Source: Streptomyces sp. CGMCC 4.7035 (GTDB lineage Bacteria > Actinomycetota > Actinomycetes > Streptomycetales > Streptomycetaceae). Taken from it: a stretch of DNA of 64,000 nucleotides. This document shows, in pieces, positions 40,036 through 48,285 of the stretch. The stretch's first letter is position 1, and every line of letters begins with the position of its first letter. Where the stretch lies: contig NZ_CP134053.1 in NCBI RefSeq assembly GCF_031583065.1, positions 6,303,001 through 6,367,000 on the forward strand, given 5' to 3'. Below the pieces are notes generated by a model. The model was not told the DNA's origin. It saw only the letters and a program-made list of their open reading frames with translations, and made no database searches. Position numbers and translations under genes: made by a program.

Positions 40036-40063
40036 AGATTAACACCCCCGCACCCCGACGCAA
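40036..40063 (-). promoter_or_regulatory. Probable housekeeping promoter for the structured RNA
   Basis: On the minus strand TTGCGT (40063-40058), a 16-bp spacer and TAATCT (40041-40036) resemble the HrdB-type -35 and -10. The predicted start is 5-7 bases downstream, exactly where the folded RNA begins. Confidence 0.55.
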
Positions 40064-40115
40064 TACCCTAAAGCATGATTTTTTGAACAATTCGGACAGG
40101 GATGCTCCAGGTGAT

Positions 40116-40349
40116 CTAGTCCTCGGGCGGAAACACCGGCTCCCCGCTCCCCACCAGCGTGATCAGGATGGCCTCCACCGGGCAGTTCTCCGCCGCCTCC
40201 AGGATCTGCTCGCCCGCGTCGGCGTCCGGCTCGACGGGGTGGGACTGCCGGGCGGAGTCGAGGCGGAAGGCGTCGGCCGCGCGGTGGACGCACTGCGCGG
40301 AGCCGATGCACGCCGAGCGGTCGACCTCGATATGCCAGCGGTCACCCAT
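40116..40349 (-). CDS. 3Fe-4S-type ferredoxin
   Basis: A 77-residue ferredoxin. ACIGSAQCVHRAADAF supplies two cluster cysteines (C-x5-C, the middle one of a 4Fe-4S set replaced), and ENCPVEAI the third Cys-Pro. This is the single-cluster [3Fe-4S] type that donates electrons to cytochrome P450s. It starts 3 bases after the aldehyde dehydrogenase stop, so both are translated from one mRNA under the KstR-like box at 41942. A redox partner role for the CYP125-type enzyme encoded at 51604 is plausible. Confidence 0.92.
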   Translation of the reverse strand: MGDRWHIEVDRSACIGSAQCVHRAADAFRLDSARQSHPVEPDADAGEQILEAAENCPVEAILITLVGSGEPVFPPED

Positions 40350-40352
40350 GCG

Positions 40353-41813
40353 CTACGCCTCCCCGTACCCGGCCGGCAGATGGATCATCTTGTGCTCCAG
40401 ATACTCGCCGTACCCCTCGGGCCCGAACTCGCGCCCGAGGCCGGAGTTCTTGTAGCCGCCGAACGGGCCGAGCATGTCGAGGCTGAAGGTGTTCACCGAG
40501 TACGTTCCGGTCCGCACCTGCTTGGCGATCTCGATGCCGTGCTCGATGTCCGCCGTCCACACGCTGCCGCTCAGCCCGTAGTCGGAGTCGTTCGCGATCT
40601 TCACGGCCTCGGACTCGTCGCCGTAGGGCAGGAGGCAGATCACCGGGCCGAAGATCTCCTCCCTCGCGATCCGCATGGAGTTGTCGACGTCACCGAAGAG
40701 CGTCGGCTCCACGTACCAGCCGCGGTCCAGGCCCGCCGGGCGCCCGCCGCCGGTGAGGATCTTGGCGCCCTCCTCCTGGCCGATGCGGATGTAGTCGAGA
40801 TTGCGCTGCTGCTGCCGCTTCGCCACCAGCGGGCCGACCTGGGTCGCCGGGTCCAGCGGGTCGCCGACCGCCAGGGCGCTCGCGGCCTGCGCGAAGGCGT
40901 CGGCGAACTCGTCGTAGCGCGAGCGCGGCAGCAGGATGCGGGTCTGGGCCACACAGGCCTGCCCGTTGTTCATCCAGGCGGCCGGGACGATCCCGGACAC
41001 GGCCTGGGAGATGTCCGCGTCCGGCAGCACGACCGCCGCCGACTTGCCGCCCAGCTCCAGGGTCACCCGCGTCAGGTTCCGGGAGGCGACCTCCATCACG
41101 CGCTTTCCGGCGGCGACCGACCCGGTGAAGGACACCTTGTCGATCCCGGGGTGCCCGACGAGGTACTCGCTGACCTCGCGGTCCGCCGGGAGGATGGACA
41201 GGACGCCTTCGGGCAGCCCCGCCTCCTTCGCGATCTCACCGAGGATGTACGCGTCCAGCGGCGACTCGGGCGACGGCTTGAGCACGACCGCGCAGCCGGT
41301 GAGCAGCGCGGGCGCGAGTTTGGCGGCGGCCACGAACTGCGGGACGTTCCACGGCACGACGGCCGCCACGACCCCGACCGGCTCGCGCCGCACGAGGATC
41401 TTCCCGAGGACGCCGTCGCGCCGCTCCTCGTACGTGAAGTCGCGCGCGACCCGGATCGCCGCGTCCCAGACCATCATCGCGCCGAGCGCCTGCGCGAGGA
41501 CGCTCCAGGAGTACGGGGAACCGTTCTCGCAGGAGATCACCCGGGCGATCTCCTCGTGCCGGGCGGCGATCGCGTCCTTGATCCTCGTCACGACCTCGAT
41601 CCGCTCGTCGAGGGTCATCCGCGGCCAGGGCCCCTCGTCGAAGGCGCGGCGCGCGACGGCGACGGCCCGGTCGACGTCCTCCCGCGAGGCGTGCGGCACC
41701 CGCCCGATGACCTCTTCCGTGTGCGGCGAGACCACCTCGATGAGGTCCTTGCCCAGGGGATCGGTCAACTCCCCGCCGATGAACAGCTGTCCGTGTTCCA
41801 CGAGCTCGGTCAT
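40353..41813 (-). CDS. NAD(P)-dependent aldehyde dehydrogenase
   Basis: The start is ATG 41813 (MTELVEHGQLFIGGEL), giving 486 residues. PVGVVAAVVPWNVPQF and LKPSPESPLDA belong to the cofactor domain, VTLELGGKSAAVVL has the general-base Glu, NNGQACVAQTRILLP has the catalytic Cys, and EEIFGPVICLLPY is the conserved ending region. It oxidises an aldehyde to the acid. Placed with a P450-type ferredoxin and KstR-like control it could finish oxidation of a terminal methyl group to a carboxylate. Two different palindromes, at 41841 and 41942, lie in the divergent promoter region. Confidence 0.93.
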   Translation of the reverse strand: MTELVEHGQLFIGGELTDPLGKDLIEVVSPHTEEVIGRVPHASREDVDRAVAVARRAFDEGPWPRMTLDERIEVVTRIKDAIAARHEEIARVISCENGSPYSWSVLAQALGAMMVWDAAIRVARDFTYEERRDGVLGKILVRREPVGVVAAVVPWNVPQFVAAAKLAPALLTGCAVVLKPSPESPLDAYILGEIAKEAGLPEGVLSILPADREVSEYLVGHPGIDKVSFTGSVAAGKRVMEVASRNLTRVTLELGGKSAAVVLPDADISQAVSGIVPAAWMNNGQACVAQTRILLPRSRYDEFADAFAQAASALAVGDPLDPATQVGPLVAKRQQQRNLDYIRIGQEEGAKILTGGGRPAGLDRGWYVEPTLFGDVDNSMRIAREEIFGPVICLLPYGDESEAVKIANDSDYGLSGSVWTADIEHGIEIAKQVRTGTYSVNTFSLDMLGPFGGYKNSGLGREFGPEGYGEYLEHKMIHLPAGYGEA

Positions 41814-41840
41814 GGCCGACTGCCTCCCCGGGAGCCATCT

Positions 41841-41855
41841 CTGACGATCCATCAG
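41841..41855. promoter_or_regulatory. CTGATGGATCGTCAG palindrome (minus strand) before the ALDH gene
   Basis: Read on the minus strand this is CTGATGGATCGTCAG, 28 bases before the ALDH start. It differs by one base from the cyp125 promoter site (51572) and by two from the LLM site (27512). Confidence 0.65.
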
Positions 41856-41941
41856 ATATGTGGATACGGAACTGATACCAGTTCCACCCCGGGGAGTCCA
41901 CGGGTGCGACGAGGGACCGAAAGGTCAACCAGGGCTCCCAT

Positions 41942-41955
41942 CGAAACTTGTTCTA
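41942..41955. promoter_or_regulatory. KstR-like operator between ALDH and MBL-fold genes
   Basis: The minus strand reads TAGAACAAGTTTCG, identical to the box at 39005 except for the final base (13 of 14). It is centred between the divergent ALDH and metallo-hydrolase genes, 38 bases before the latter's start. Confidence 0.65.
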
Positions 41956-41992
41956 GTTATAGTGACCCGGAACGCGGCGATTGGGGGAGCCC

Positions 41993-43018
41993 ATGGCGCA
42001 GGTGTCCGACCACGGCGGAGGCATACGCTCCATCGAGGTCCCCATTCCGGACAATCCCCTCGGCCACACGCTCGTGTACGTGGTCGACACCGACCGCGGG
42101 CCGGTGCTGGTCGACACGGGCTGGGACGACCCGGCCTCCTGGGACACGCTCGCCGAGGGGCTCGCGGCCTGCGGCACATCGGTCCGGGAGATCCACGGGG
42201 TCGTCATCACCCACCACCACCCGGACCACCACGGCCTGGCGGGCAAGGTACGGGAGGCCTCCGGCGCCTGGATCGCGATGCACGCCGCGGACATCTCGAT
42301 CGTCCAGCGCACCCGCGAGACCCGGCCCGACCGCTGGTTCACGTACATGGCGGCCAAGCTCGCGGCGGCGGGCGCGCCCGAGGAGCACGTGACCCCACTG
42401 CGCACCGCGCCCCGCCGCACCCTTCCCGGCCTCTCCCCCGCGCTCCCCGACCGCGAGATCGTCCCCGGCGAACTCCTCGACCTGGCCGGCCGCCGTCTGC
42501 GCGCGGTCTGGACCCCGGGGCACACGCCCGGCCACGTCTGCCTCCACCTGGAGGAGGATCACCCCGCCGGCCTCCCGGGCCATGGCCGCCTGTTCTCCGG
42601 CGACCACCTCCTCCCGGAGATCACCCCGCACATCGGCCTGTACGAGGACCCGGACGACGCCACCGTCACCGACCCCCTCGGCGACTACCTCGACTCCCTG
42701 GAGCGTGTCGGACGGCTCCGCCCCGCCGAGGTGCTCCCGGCCCACCAGCACGCGTTCACCGACGCGCCGGGCCGCGTACGGGAGTTGCTCGCGCACCACG
42801 AGGCCCGCCTGACCGGCCTCCTGACCCTGCTGACCACTCCCCTCACCCCCTGGCAGCTCGCCGAACGCATGGAGTGGAACCGCCCCTGGGAGCAGATCCC
42901 GTTCGGCTCACGGAACATCGCGGTCTCGGAGGCCGAGGCCCATCTGCGCCGACTGGTGAAGCTGGGGCGGGCGGAGGCGGTGGCGGGGGGCGATCCGGTG
43001 ACGTACGTGGCGGTGTGA
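41993..43018 (+). CDS. MBL-fold metallo-hydrolase
   Basis: A 341-residue metallo-beta-lactamase-fold protein from ATG 41993 (GGGGGAG just upstream; TTG 41981 possible). The zinc site is GVVITHHHPDHHGLAG (HxHxDH), with GHTPGHVCLHL and FSGDHLLPEITPHIG completing it; PAHQHAF is the last His. The C-terminal 60 residues resemble the winged-helix end of glyoxalase II-like LACTB2 proteins. It may hydrolyse a thioester or lactone, which would suit a CoA-dependent catabolic route. It is divergent from the ALDH/ferredoxin operon and shares its KstR-like box. Confidence 0.88.
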   Translation: MAQVSDHGGGIRSIEVPIPDNPLGHTLVYVVDTDRGPVLVDTGWDDPASWDTLAEGLAACGTSVREIHGVVITHHHPDHHGLAGKVREASGAWIAMHAADISIVQRTRETRPDRWFTYMAAKLAAAGAPEEHVTPLRTAPRRTLPGLSPALPDREIVPGELLDLAGRRLRAVWTPGHTPGHVCLHLEEDHPAGLPGHGRLFSGDHLLPEITPHIGLYEDPDDATVTDPLGDYLDSLERVGRLRPAEVLPAHQHAFTDAPGRVRELLAHHEARLTGLLTLLTTPLTPWQLAERMEWNRPWEQIPFGSRNIAVSEAEAHLRRLVKLGRAEAVAGGDPVTYVAV

Positions 43019-43274
43019 TCCGGTCGTACGACCGTTTTCCTCACCTTTTCCCCACCTTCGGCGACCCGACGACCCGCCCGTCCCACCCGGGCCTGTAGTT
43101 GCCACAGGACACCGCCTGTCGGTGCACCTTGACAGCCCGACGCGGTCAAGTACCCCTGTCGCAAGCACACTTGGATGTCTCACATACATCGGGGCGCAGG
43201 CGGAGGAGCTCGCCACCGTCCGCACCGTCGCGACCGCCTGACGGGGACGCCGACCGGCCGCCCGGGAGGCCGCC

Positions 43275-43325
43275 GGTCTCCGGTGGACGCACCGACGCCA
43301 CCACCCGGTGCGTCCACCGGAGACC
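43275..43325. repeat. Inverted repeat with 20-bp perfect arms
   Basis: GGTCTCCGGTGGACGCACCG at 43275-43294 and its exact complement at 43306-43325 flank an 11-base loop. It lies about 255 bases after the metallo-hydrolase gene. The stem is longer than an ordinary terminator and has no U-tract. The surrounding DNA from 43019 has no gene that I can support. Confidence 0.8.
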
Positions 43326-43492
43326 CCCGGCCGCCGCCCGACGCCCACCGCCCGCCACTCGCCGCCCCGCGCGTCGGCGGCGACACGCCGGGACACGCGC
43401 GAGTCGCGTACGTCGACACCCCGCCGCCACCGCAAAAAGCACGCCCCAATGACGACGCGTCAGCGCCATGGCTACGCCGATCGGATGGTTCG

Positions 43493-43518
43493 TCATATTT
43501 TCCGTATGTCCGATATGA
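43493..43518. promoter_or_regulatory. AT-rich dyad TCATAT-N14-ATATGA before a secreted-protein gene
   Basis: TCATAT (43493) and ATATGA (43513) are inverted 6-mers in the only AT-rich stretch upstream of the gene at 43592. They are likely part of its promoter or a regulator site. Nothing else is recognisable between 43326 and 43591 except a good ribosome site (AGGAG). Confidence 0.4.
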
Positions 43519-43591
43519 CACAGATGCAGATGATCTGTACGTTCAATCTCGCATCGGCTCACAGCCGACGTCTCTCAGACAGGAGAAAAAA

Positions 43592-44221
43592 ATGGCAACG
43601 CGTTCCACTGTAGTTACTGCCGCGGTCGCGGCTGCCGCGGCCCTGGCGGCCACCGGCATCACCTACGCCTCGGCCGCCTCCGAGCCGGCCCAGGCGGCCG
43701 CGGTCGCCCAGCCGGCCGCCGCCCCCGCCGCGCCGGCCCCCGCCGCCCCCGCCGCCGCCCCCGAGGCGGCTCCCGAGGGCAACAACGGCGACGGCGGCGG
43801 GCGGGGCGGCTACGACGACGACGACGACGGCTTCGGTGGTGGCGGCGGGGGCCGCGGCGGCTACGGCCGTGGCCACCTCGGCTGGATCCAGATCAACGAG
43901 CGGTCCTTCCCGGCCGTTCCTGGTGGCTGCGTCGTCGTGGTCAGCGGCCTCGGCTCCAGGAGCATCAACGTCCGCAACGACAGCAGGAAGACCGTCGAGG
44001 TCTTCCGGGGCGCCACCTGCGACAACGGCGCGCCCATCGCCACGGTCGGCCCCTACAGCACGGCCGACGGCATCTTCCCCCGGCGCGTCCGCGGTGGCGT
44101 GAAGGTCCGTAACGGCGTGGTGGCCAGCTTCCGCGTGGTCCGCCACTTCGGCTACGGCTTCGGCGAAGGCGGCTTCGGCGGCGGCTTCGGCGGCGTCGGC
44201 GGTGGCGCCCTGCGCAAGTAA
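43592..44221 (+). CDS. Secreted Ala/Pro- and Gly-rich protein of unknown function
   Basis: The 209-residue product has a signal peptide (VVTAAVAAAAALAATGITYASA), a low-complexity Ala/Pro spacer, a GGGRGGYDDDDDGFGGGGGG segment and a compact domain WIQINERSFPAVPGGCVVVVSGL..KTVEVFRGATCDNGAPIATVGPY with two Cys that may pair. It ends in Gly-rich GEGGFGGGFGGVGGG. I do not recognise the family. The single globular stretch could be a beta-sandwich surface domain. ATG 43592 has AGGAG 8 bases before it. A strong terminator follows. Confidence 0.65.
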   Translation: MATRSTVVTAAVAAAAALAATGITYASAASEPAQAAAVAQPAAAPAAPAPAAPAAAPEAAPEGNNGDGGGRGGYDDDDDGFGGGGGGRGGYGRGHLGWIQINERSFPAVPGGCVVVVSGLGSRSINVRNDSRKTVEVFRGATCDNGAPIATVGPYSTADGIFPRRVRGGVKVRNGVVASFRVVRHFGYGFGEGGFGGGFGGVGGGALRK

Positions 44222-44251
44222 ACCGAGTCACCCAGGTGACGTACAGAGCCA

Positions 44252-44284
44252 GAACCCCGGCCCGCCGGAATCGGGCCGGGGTTC
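44252..44284. terminator. Bidirectional hairpin terminator
   Basis: GAACCCCGGCCCG-CCGGAAT-CGGGCCGGGGTTC has a perfect 13-bp stem. It follows the secreted-protein gene and precedes the end of the convergent kinase-like gene. A smaller GTCACC-CA-GGTGAC hairpin lies just before it. Confidence 0.85.
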
Positions 44285-44394
44285 CGGTCTGGACGATCGC
44301 CCTCCACGCTAAACCTTTACCCAATGCTCCGCGTGTCGAGAGCACGGAAAGGAGGACATTGAGCTAAGGAACACCGAGCACCCACCGGGGTGAA

Positions 44395-45069
44395 CTAGAG
44401 CAGGGTCCGAAGCAAACCCTCCGCCTCCCCGAGCAGTGCGACCTCCCGTTCCGTCATGGTCGGGTTGGCCGCCCTGCGGGCGAGGGCCTCCTTCAGCCCC
44501 TCCTCCGTAAGTGACGACGCGCCCTGCCGGCCCGCGAGCATCGCGGCCAGCAGGGCGCGTACTCCATCCACGCGAGGTTCGCCCACCACGACGGCCTGCG
44601 CGAGGATCACCGCGGACATCCCCCAGTCGAGGCCGGGCGAGCCCTCCTCGGCAGTGGCCCAGTCGATGACCTTCGGACCGTCGGCGGTCAGGATCACGTT
44701 CAGCGGGTGCAGGTCGAGGTGGATGATCCGGGCAGCCGGATCCCCGGAGCGCCGGGCGGGCAGCGCGTGCAGGTCACGCAGCAGCCGCGCGAGCATCGCC
44801 CCACCCTCCTCCGGACCGAGCCGCCCCTCCAGGATCGCCTCCAGCATCGTCGGGCCGGACAGCCGCTCCATGACGAGATCGCTGCGCGTCGCCGACCGCA
44901 CGCCAGGTGCCGGATAGCCGTGCCCCCGGACATGGTCCATCACCACGGCCTCGGCGGCCGCGTCCCCGTGCGGGTCCCGGTAGCGCCGCAGCACCCAGGC
45001 CCCGTCCGTCCCGTCGATCTCGTACACATCGGCCGTGCGCCCGGATCCGAGCAGTCTCCCCGTCTGCAT
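44395..45069 (-). CDS. Aminoglycoside phosphotransferase/kinase-like protein
   Basis: The 224-residue protein has the small-kinase fold. LLGSGRTADVYEID is the nucleotide loop, ARIIHLDLHPLNVILT is the catalytic Brenner-type motif (HxDxxxxN) and PKVIDWATAEEGSPGLD the metal-binding Asp. It is shorter than antibiotic-resistance APH enzymes. It could phosphorylate a small molecule or protein; the target is unknown. It stands alone with no operon partner. Confidence 0.8.
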   Translation of the reverse strand: MQTGRLLGSGRTADVYEIDGTDGAWVLRRYRDPHGDAAAEAVVMDHVRGHGYPAPGVRSATRSDLVMERLSGPTMLEAILEGRLGPEEGGAMLARLLRDLHALPARRSGDPAARIIHLDLHPLNVILTADGPKVIDWATAEEGSPGLDWGMSAVILAQAVVVGEPRVDGVRALLAAMLAGRQGASSLTEEGLKEALARRAANPTMTEREVALLGEAEGLLRTLL

Positions 45070-45121
45070 GAGCGGACCCTATCGACCACGTATGCGACGC
45101 CGATCACAGCCCCACGCCCGG

Positions 45122-45262
45122 TCCGTGCGGCACCGGTCACATCCCCACTCCCCGTCGTGCGGCGCCGGTCACATTCGCACCCGCCGGCACGCGACCCCGG
45201 CCACCCGCACCCTGCGACCCCGGTCACACTCCCCACCCCTCCACGTGCGGCGCGGGTCACAC
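45122..45262. repeat. Degenerate GTGCGGC-CGGTCACA repeats
   Basis: GTGCGGCACCGGTCACATCC, GTGCGGCGCCGGTCACATTC and GTGCGGCGCGGGTCACACCG are imperfect copies at roughly 36- and 84-base spacing, with GACCCCGGTCACA-type partial copies between. They fill the intergenic region upstream of the kinase-like gene. Confidence 0.65.
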
Positions 45263-45620
45263 CGTTTCACCACGGGCCGCAGCGCCTCATCGACCATCCG
45301 TCACCTGAACCGTGACGAGCCCCACGTGACTGCCCTCACTTACGAAGCGAGGTCGTAGATCCAACCGAGTGGCATGTGCGCATCGATTTCCCCTCTGACC
45401 TGGGGATTGAGAGCCAGATCACATAAGCGACTTTCGTTACGGATGCGACCACAACTAGTAAAAAGGGTCATTGCGGACAGGTCCGGCACCTGCTTACCTG
45501 GATCTCGTCGCAAGGCGCCGCCGAGCCCACCCGGGCCGCGGCGCCGATGCACGCCCCCACCACACAGCACGTGGTTCCGGCGTGTCCGCGACGCCCCTGA
45601 CCCCGAAGAAAGAGTGTTCT
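45263..45620 (+). other. Long structured leader of the transglycosylase gene; no gene seen
   Basis: About 300 bases separate the repeats from the SLT gene. Features are CAGGT-CCGGC-ACCTG near 45478-45492, and GGCGCCGC paired with GCGGCGCC spaced by 16 bases near 45515-45546. The AT-rich stretch at about 45440-45470 may hold the promoter. I looked for the ydaO (c-di-AMP) riboswitch known before Streptomyces rpf genes but its conserved blocks are absent. Confidence 0.35.
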
Positions 45621-46037
45621 GTGACCGTCTCCTTCATCTCCCGCATCGCTTCCCCGAAGAAGGCCCTCGCCGCTGCCGCCCTGGCCGCCGCCACGACCGG
45701 CATGGTGCTCACCTCGGTGCCCGCCCAGGCCGCGACCCCCACTGAGGCCTCCTCCGCGAAGTCGATCGCGCGCCAGATGATTCCGGACGCCGCGCAGTTC
45801 AACGCGTTCGACAAGATCGTCTCGCACGAGAGTGGCTGGAACCACACCGCCACGAACGCCTCCTCCGGCGCCTACGGCCTGGTCCAGGCCCTGCCCGGCT
45901 CGAAGATGGCCTCCGCCGGTTCCGACTGGAAGACCAACCCGGCCACCCAGATCAAGTGGGGCCTGGACTACATGAACTCCCGCTACGGCAGCCCCGCCGC
46001 GGCCTGGGACTTCTGGTCGACCCACCACTGGTACTGA
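45621..46037 (+). CDS. Secreted transglycosylase-SLT-like cell-wall hydrolase
   Basis: A 138-residue secreted protein from GTG 45621. The signal is KKALAAAALAAATTGMVLTSVPAQAA. The rest is a minimal lytic-transglycosylase domain: FDKIVSHESGWNHTATNASSGAYGLVQALPGSKM holds the catalytic Glu (HES) and GAYGLVQ motif, with IKWGLDYMNSRYGSPAAAWDFW at the end. It cleaves peptidoglycan glycan strands, likely during growth or spore germination. A long leader suggests post-transcriptional control. Confidence 0.9.
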   Translation: MTVSFISRIASPKKALAAAALAAATTGMVLTSVPAQAATPTEASSAKSIARQMIPDAAQFNAFDKIVSHESGWNHTATNASSGAYGLVQALPGSKMASAGSDWKTNPATQIKWGLDYMNSRYGSPAAAWDFWSTHHWY

Positions 46038-46063
46038 TCGAGCCGGTCTCACACGCCTGCGTA

Positions 46064-46094
46064 GGCGGCGGCCCCCGAACCCGGGGCCGCCGCC
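46064..46094. terminator. Hairpin terminator after the SLT gene
   Basis: GGCGGCGGCCCC and GGGGCCGCCGCC form a perfect 12-bp stem around CGAACCC. It lies 26 bases after the SLT stop and before the convergent lipase-like gene. Confidence 0.8.
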
Positions 46095-46100
46095 TTCGGC

Positions 46101-46189
46101 GTTTCCGCCGTTTCCGCGTTTCCGCGTTTCCGCGTTTCCGTGCTTCCGCGTTTCCGTGCTTCCGCGTATCCGCGTATCCGCGATCCCGC
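46101..46189. repeat. Octanucleotide microsatellite GTTTCCGC, 11 units
   Basis: Eleven units of GTTTCCGC (some GCTTCCGC, GTATCCGC, GTTTCCGT) lie in tandem with one extra base after the first. The array ends 2 bases before the stop codon of the convergent hydrolase gene. Unit turnover by slippage is likely. Confidence 0.9.
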
Positions 46190-46191
46190 GC

Positions 46192-47445
46192 TCAGCCGCG
46201 TACGGCGTCGAAGAACCGCACCACCTGCGGCGCCGACACCTTGAACGACCCGAAGTGGTCCACGTCCCCCTGGTTCACCAGCCGCGCCCGCCCGCCGTGC
46301 TCGGCCAGCCGCGCGGCACAGCTGCGCGCGTTCCCGATGGGCACGTCGGTGTCGGCCGCCCCCGCGTACAGCCGCACCGGCACGTCGGGCTTCCAGTCGC
46401 AGGTGTGGTCGTTCTCGCGCATCGCGGCGAGCAGTCCGCCGCTCGGGTGCCGCATCCGCTCGTAGAAGGCGGGCGTGAGCATCTCCTTCACCGTGGGCGC
46501 GAGCGAGCCGATGATCTCCTCCTCCCCGTGCTTCCCGTCGTACAGATCCTCGACCCGGCTCGCGTACGGGGCGCGGAACACCTCGGCGGGGTCCTTGTAT
46601 ATGTGGTGCAGCGGGTTCTGCGCGACCAGCCAGTACGAGGTGTAGAGGACCCCGCTGATGTCGTTGACCCGGCCGTCGTACAGCGCCGGTATCTCCTGGC
46701 CCTCGATGTCGTACGGGCCGCTGATCGGGGCGAGCGCCTTCAGCCGGAAGTGGTGGTCGGCGCCCTGCCGCAGCGCCCGCCCGAGTCCCATCGCGACCTG
46801 CCCGCCCTGCGAGAAGCCGGTCGCGTAGACGTCGCCGGTGAGCGGGCGGCCCAGCCGGTCGGCCGCCGTACGGGCCGCGCGCAGCATGTCGACGGAAGCC
46901 GTCACGGAGGAGCGGGTGTCCATGTAGGGGTGGCGGCCGGGACCCTTGCCCAGGCCCAGGTAGTCGGGCGCGGCCACGGCACGGCCCGCGCTCGCGTTCA
47001 GATAGGAGGGGACGCGCCCGAAGTCGTCGCCGGCCGAGGGCGCGTAGTCGCGGTTCACCATCGTCCCGTGCGTGTCGGAGACGACGTCGAGCCGGTGGGC
47101 GCCGCCGGTGGGGAGCGTGAGCAGGCCCGTGGCGGTGGTCGGTTTGCCGTACGGGTCCACGGTCCGGTACGTCAGCCGGTAGGCCCGCACGCCGTACCTG
47201 ACCGTGTCGGTGGCGATGTCGCGGTCGGCGAGGAACGTCCGTACGCCGGTCGCGTCCCGGGACACGACCGGGGTGACCGAGACGAGGGCGCCCCGCCGGT
47301 CCCGCGCCGTGTCCTGACCGTCCGTGGCCGCGACCGCGGGAGCCGCCGCGAGCCCGGCGAGCAGCAGGGCCGCCATGGCGGCGAGCCCTCGCCGCACCGT
47401 CCAACTAGTGTGCTTTTCTTGGCTTTTGCGCGTGTCATCACTCAT
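46192..47445 (-). CDS. Secreted alpha/beta-hydrolase (secretory-lipase-like)
   Basis: The 417-residue product starts at ATG 47445. Signal peptide GLAAMAALLLAGLAAAPAVAA is followed by a catalytic domain in which TGFSQGGQVAMGLGRAL has the nucleophile Ser elbow and GNARSCAARLAEHGG and GDVDHFGSF supply the distal His region. The layout matches secreted lipases/esterases of the Candida-LIP-like family found in actinobacteria. It should hydrolyse ester bonds outside the cell. It ends just beyond an octanucleotide microsatellite. Confidence 0.88.
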   Translation of the reverse strand: MSDDTRKSQEKHTSWTVRRGLAAMAALLLAGLAAAPAVAATDGQDTARDRRGALVSVTPVVSRDATGVRTFLADRDIATDTVRYGVRAYRLTYRTVDPYGKPTTATGLLTLPTGGAHRLDVVSDTHGTMVNRDYAPSAGDDFGRVPSYLNASAGRAVAAPDYLGLGKGPGRHPYMDTRSSVTASVDMLRAARTAADRLGRPLTGDVYATGFSQGGQVAMGLGRALRQGADHHFRLKALAPISGPYDIEGQEIPALYDGRVNDISGVLYTSYWLVAQNPLHHIYKDPAEVFRAPYASRVEDLYDGKHGEEEIIGSLAPTVKEMLTPAFYERMRHPSGGLLAAMRENDHTCDWKPDVPVRLYAGAADTDVPIGNARSCAARLAEHGGRARLVNQGDVDHFGSFKVSAPQVVRFFDAVRG

Positions 47446-47548
47446 GCCCCCGACGCTACGGAAGCACCGATCACCCGGACATCCGATCATCCCCCGCTTC
47501 CGTGGTGGACCTGAGTGCACCGCGCCCGTCCCGCTGACCGGAGGTCCC

Positions 47549-48247
47549 ATGACGGCGGAGCCGACCGAGGCACAGGAACACGGCCCCCGGGCGCACGGAC
47601 TGCTGCGCCTGGTCCCGGCGCTCCTGGCGATGACCGTGGTCAGCGGAATCATCGACGCGGTCAGCTACCTCGGGCTCGGGCACGTCTTCACCGCGAACAT
47701 GACGGGCAATGTGGTGGTGCTCGGCTTCGCCGCCGCCGGGGCACCGGGTTTCTCCACCGCGCACGCGCTCGTGTCGCTGGGGTCGTTCCTGGTGGGGGCG
47801 GTGGCGGGCGGGCGCCTGGCGAGACGGTACGGCGGCGGGTCGCGGCGTGCCCGGGCGCGGCTGGCGCTCGCGATCGAGGCCGTGCTGCTGGGCACGTCCT
47901 CGGCGGTCGCCTTCGCCACCCCGGGCGCCACGGGCACGGTGTACACGCTGATCGCGGTCACGGCCTTCGCGATGGGGCTCCGCAACGCGACGGTACGCAA
48001 GCTTGCGGTGGCCGAGCTGACGACGACCACAGTCCTCACCACGACCCTCACCGGGCTCGCCTCCGACTCCAGGATCGGAGGCGGCCCGAGAGGATGGTCC
48101 CCGCGCCGCACATCCTCCGTGCTCGCACTACTGGCGGGCGCCCTGCTCGGCGGATGGCTGGTCCTGCACCACGGCCTGGGTGTCCCGCTACTGGTCGCGG
48201 CGCTGGCGGCGGGGGTACTGGCGATGACGACGTCCGGGCGGGAATGA
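47549..48247 (+). CDS. DUF1275 (YoaK-family) membrane protein
   Basis: A 232-residue membrane protein with six predicted helices. VVSGIIDAVSYLGLGHVFTANMTGNVVVLGFA is the defining DUF1275 N-terminal signature and FAMGLRNATVRKLAV with TTVLTTTLTGLASD the central one. Function of the family is unknown; small-solute transport has been proposed. GGAGG stands 4 bases before the ATG. It is divergent from the secreted lipase-like gene. Confidence 0.9.
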   Translation: MTAEPTEAQEHGPRAHGLLRLVPALLAMTVVSGIIDAVSYLGLGHVFTANMTGNVVVLGFAAAGAPGFSTAHALVSLGSFLVGAVAGGRLARRYGGGSRRARARLALAIEAVLLGTSSAVAFATPGATGTVYTLIAVTAFAMGLRNATVRKLAVAELTTTTVLTTTLTGLASDSRIGGGPRGWSPRRTSSVLALLAGALLGGWLVLHHGLGVPLLVAALAAGVLAMTTSGRE

Positions 48248-48285
48248 CCGCGTCCGCGCCCGGCGCCTGACCGGACGGACCGGTA

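Noticed and set aside
45263..45620. ydaO (c-di-AMP) riboswitch before the SLT gene
   Set aside because: Streptomyces cell-wall hydrolases often have it, but the conserved GGGGGAGCCGGGGA-type block and the terminal pairing are absent here.
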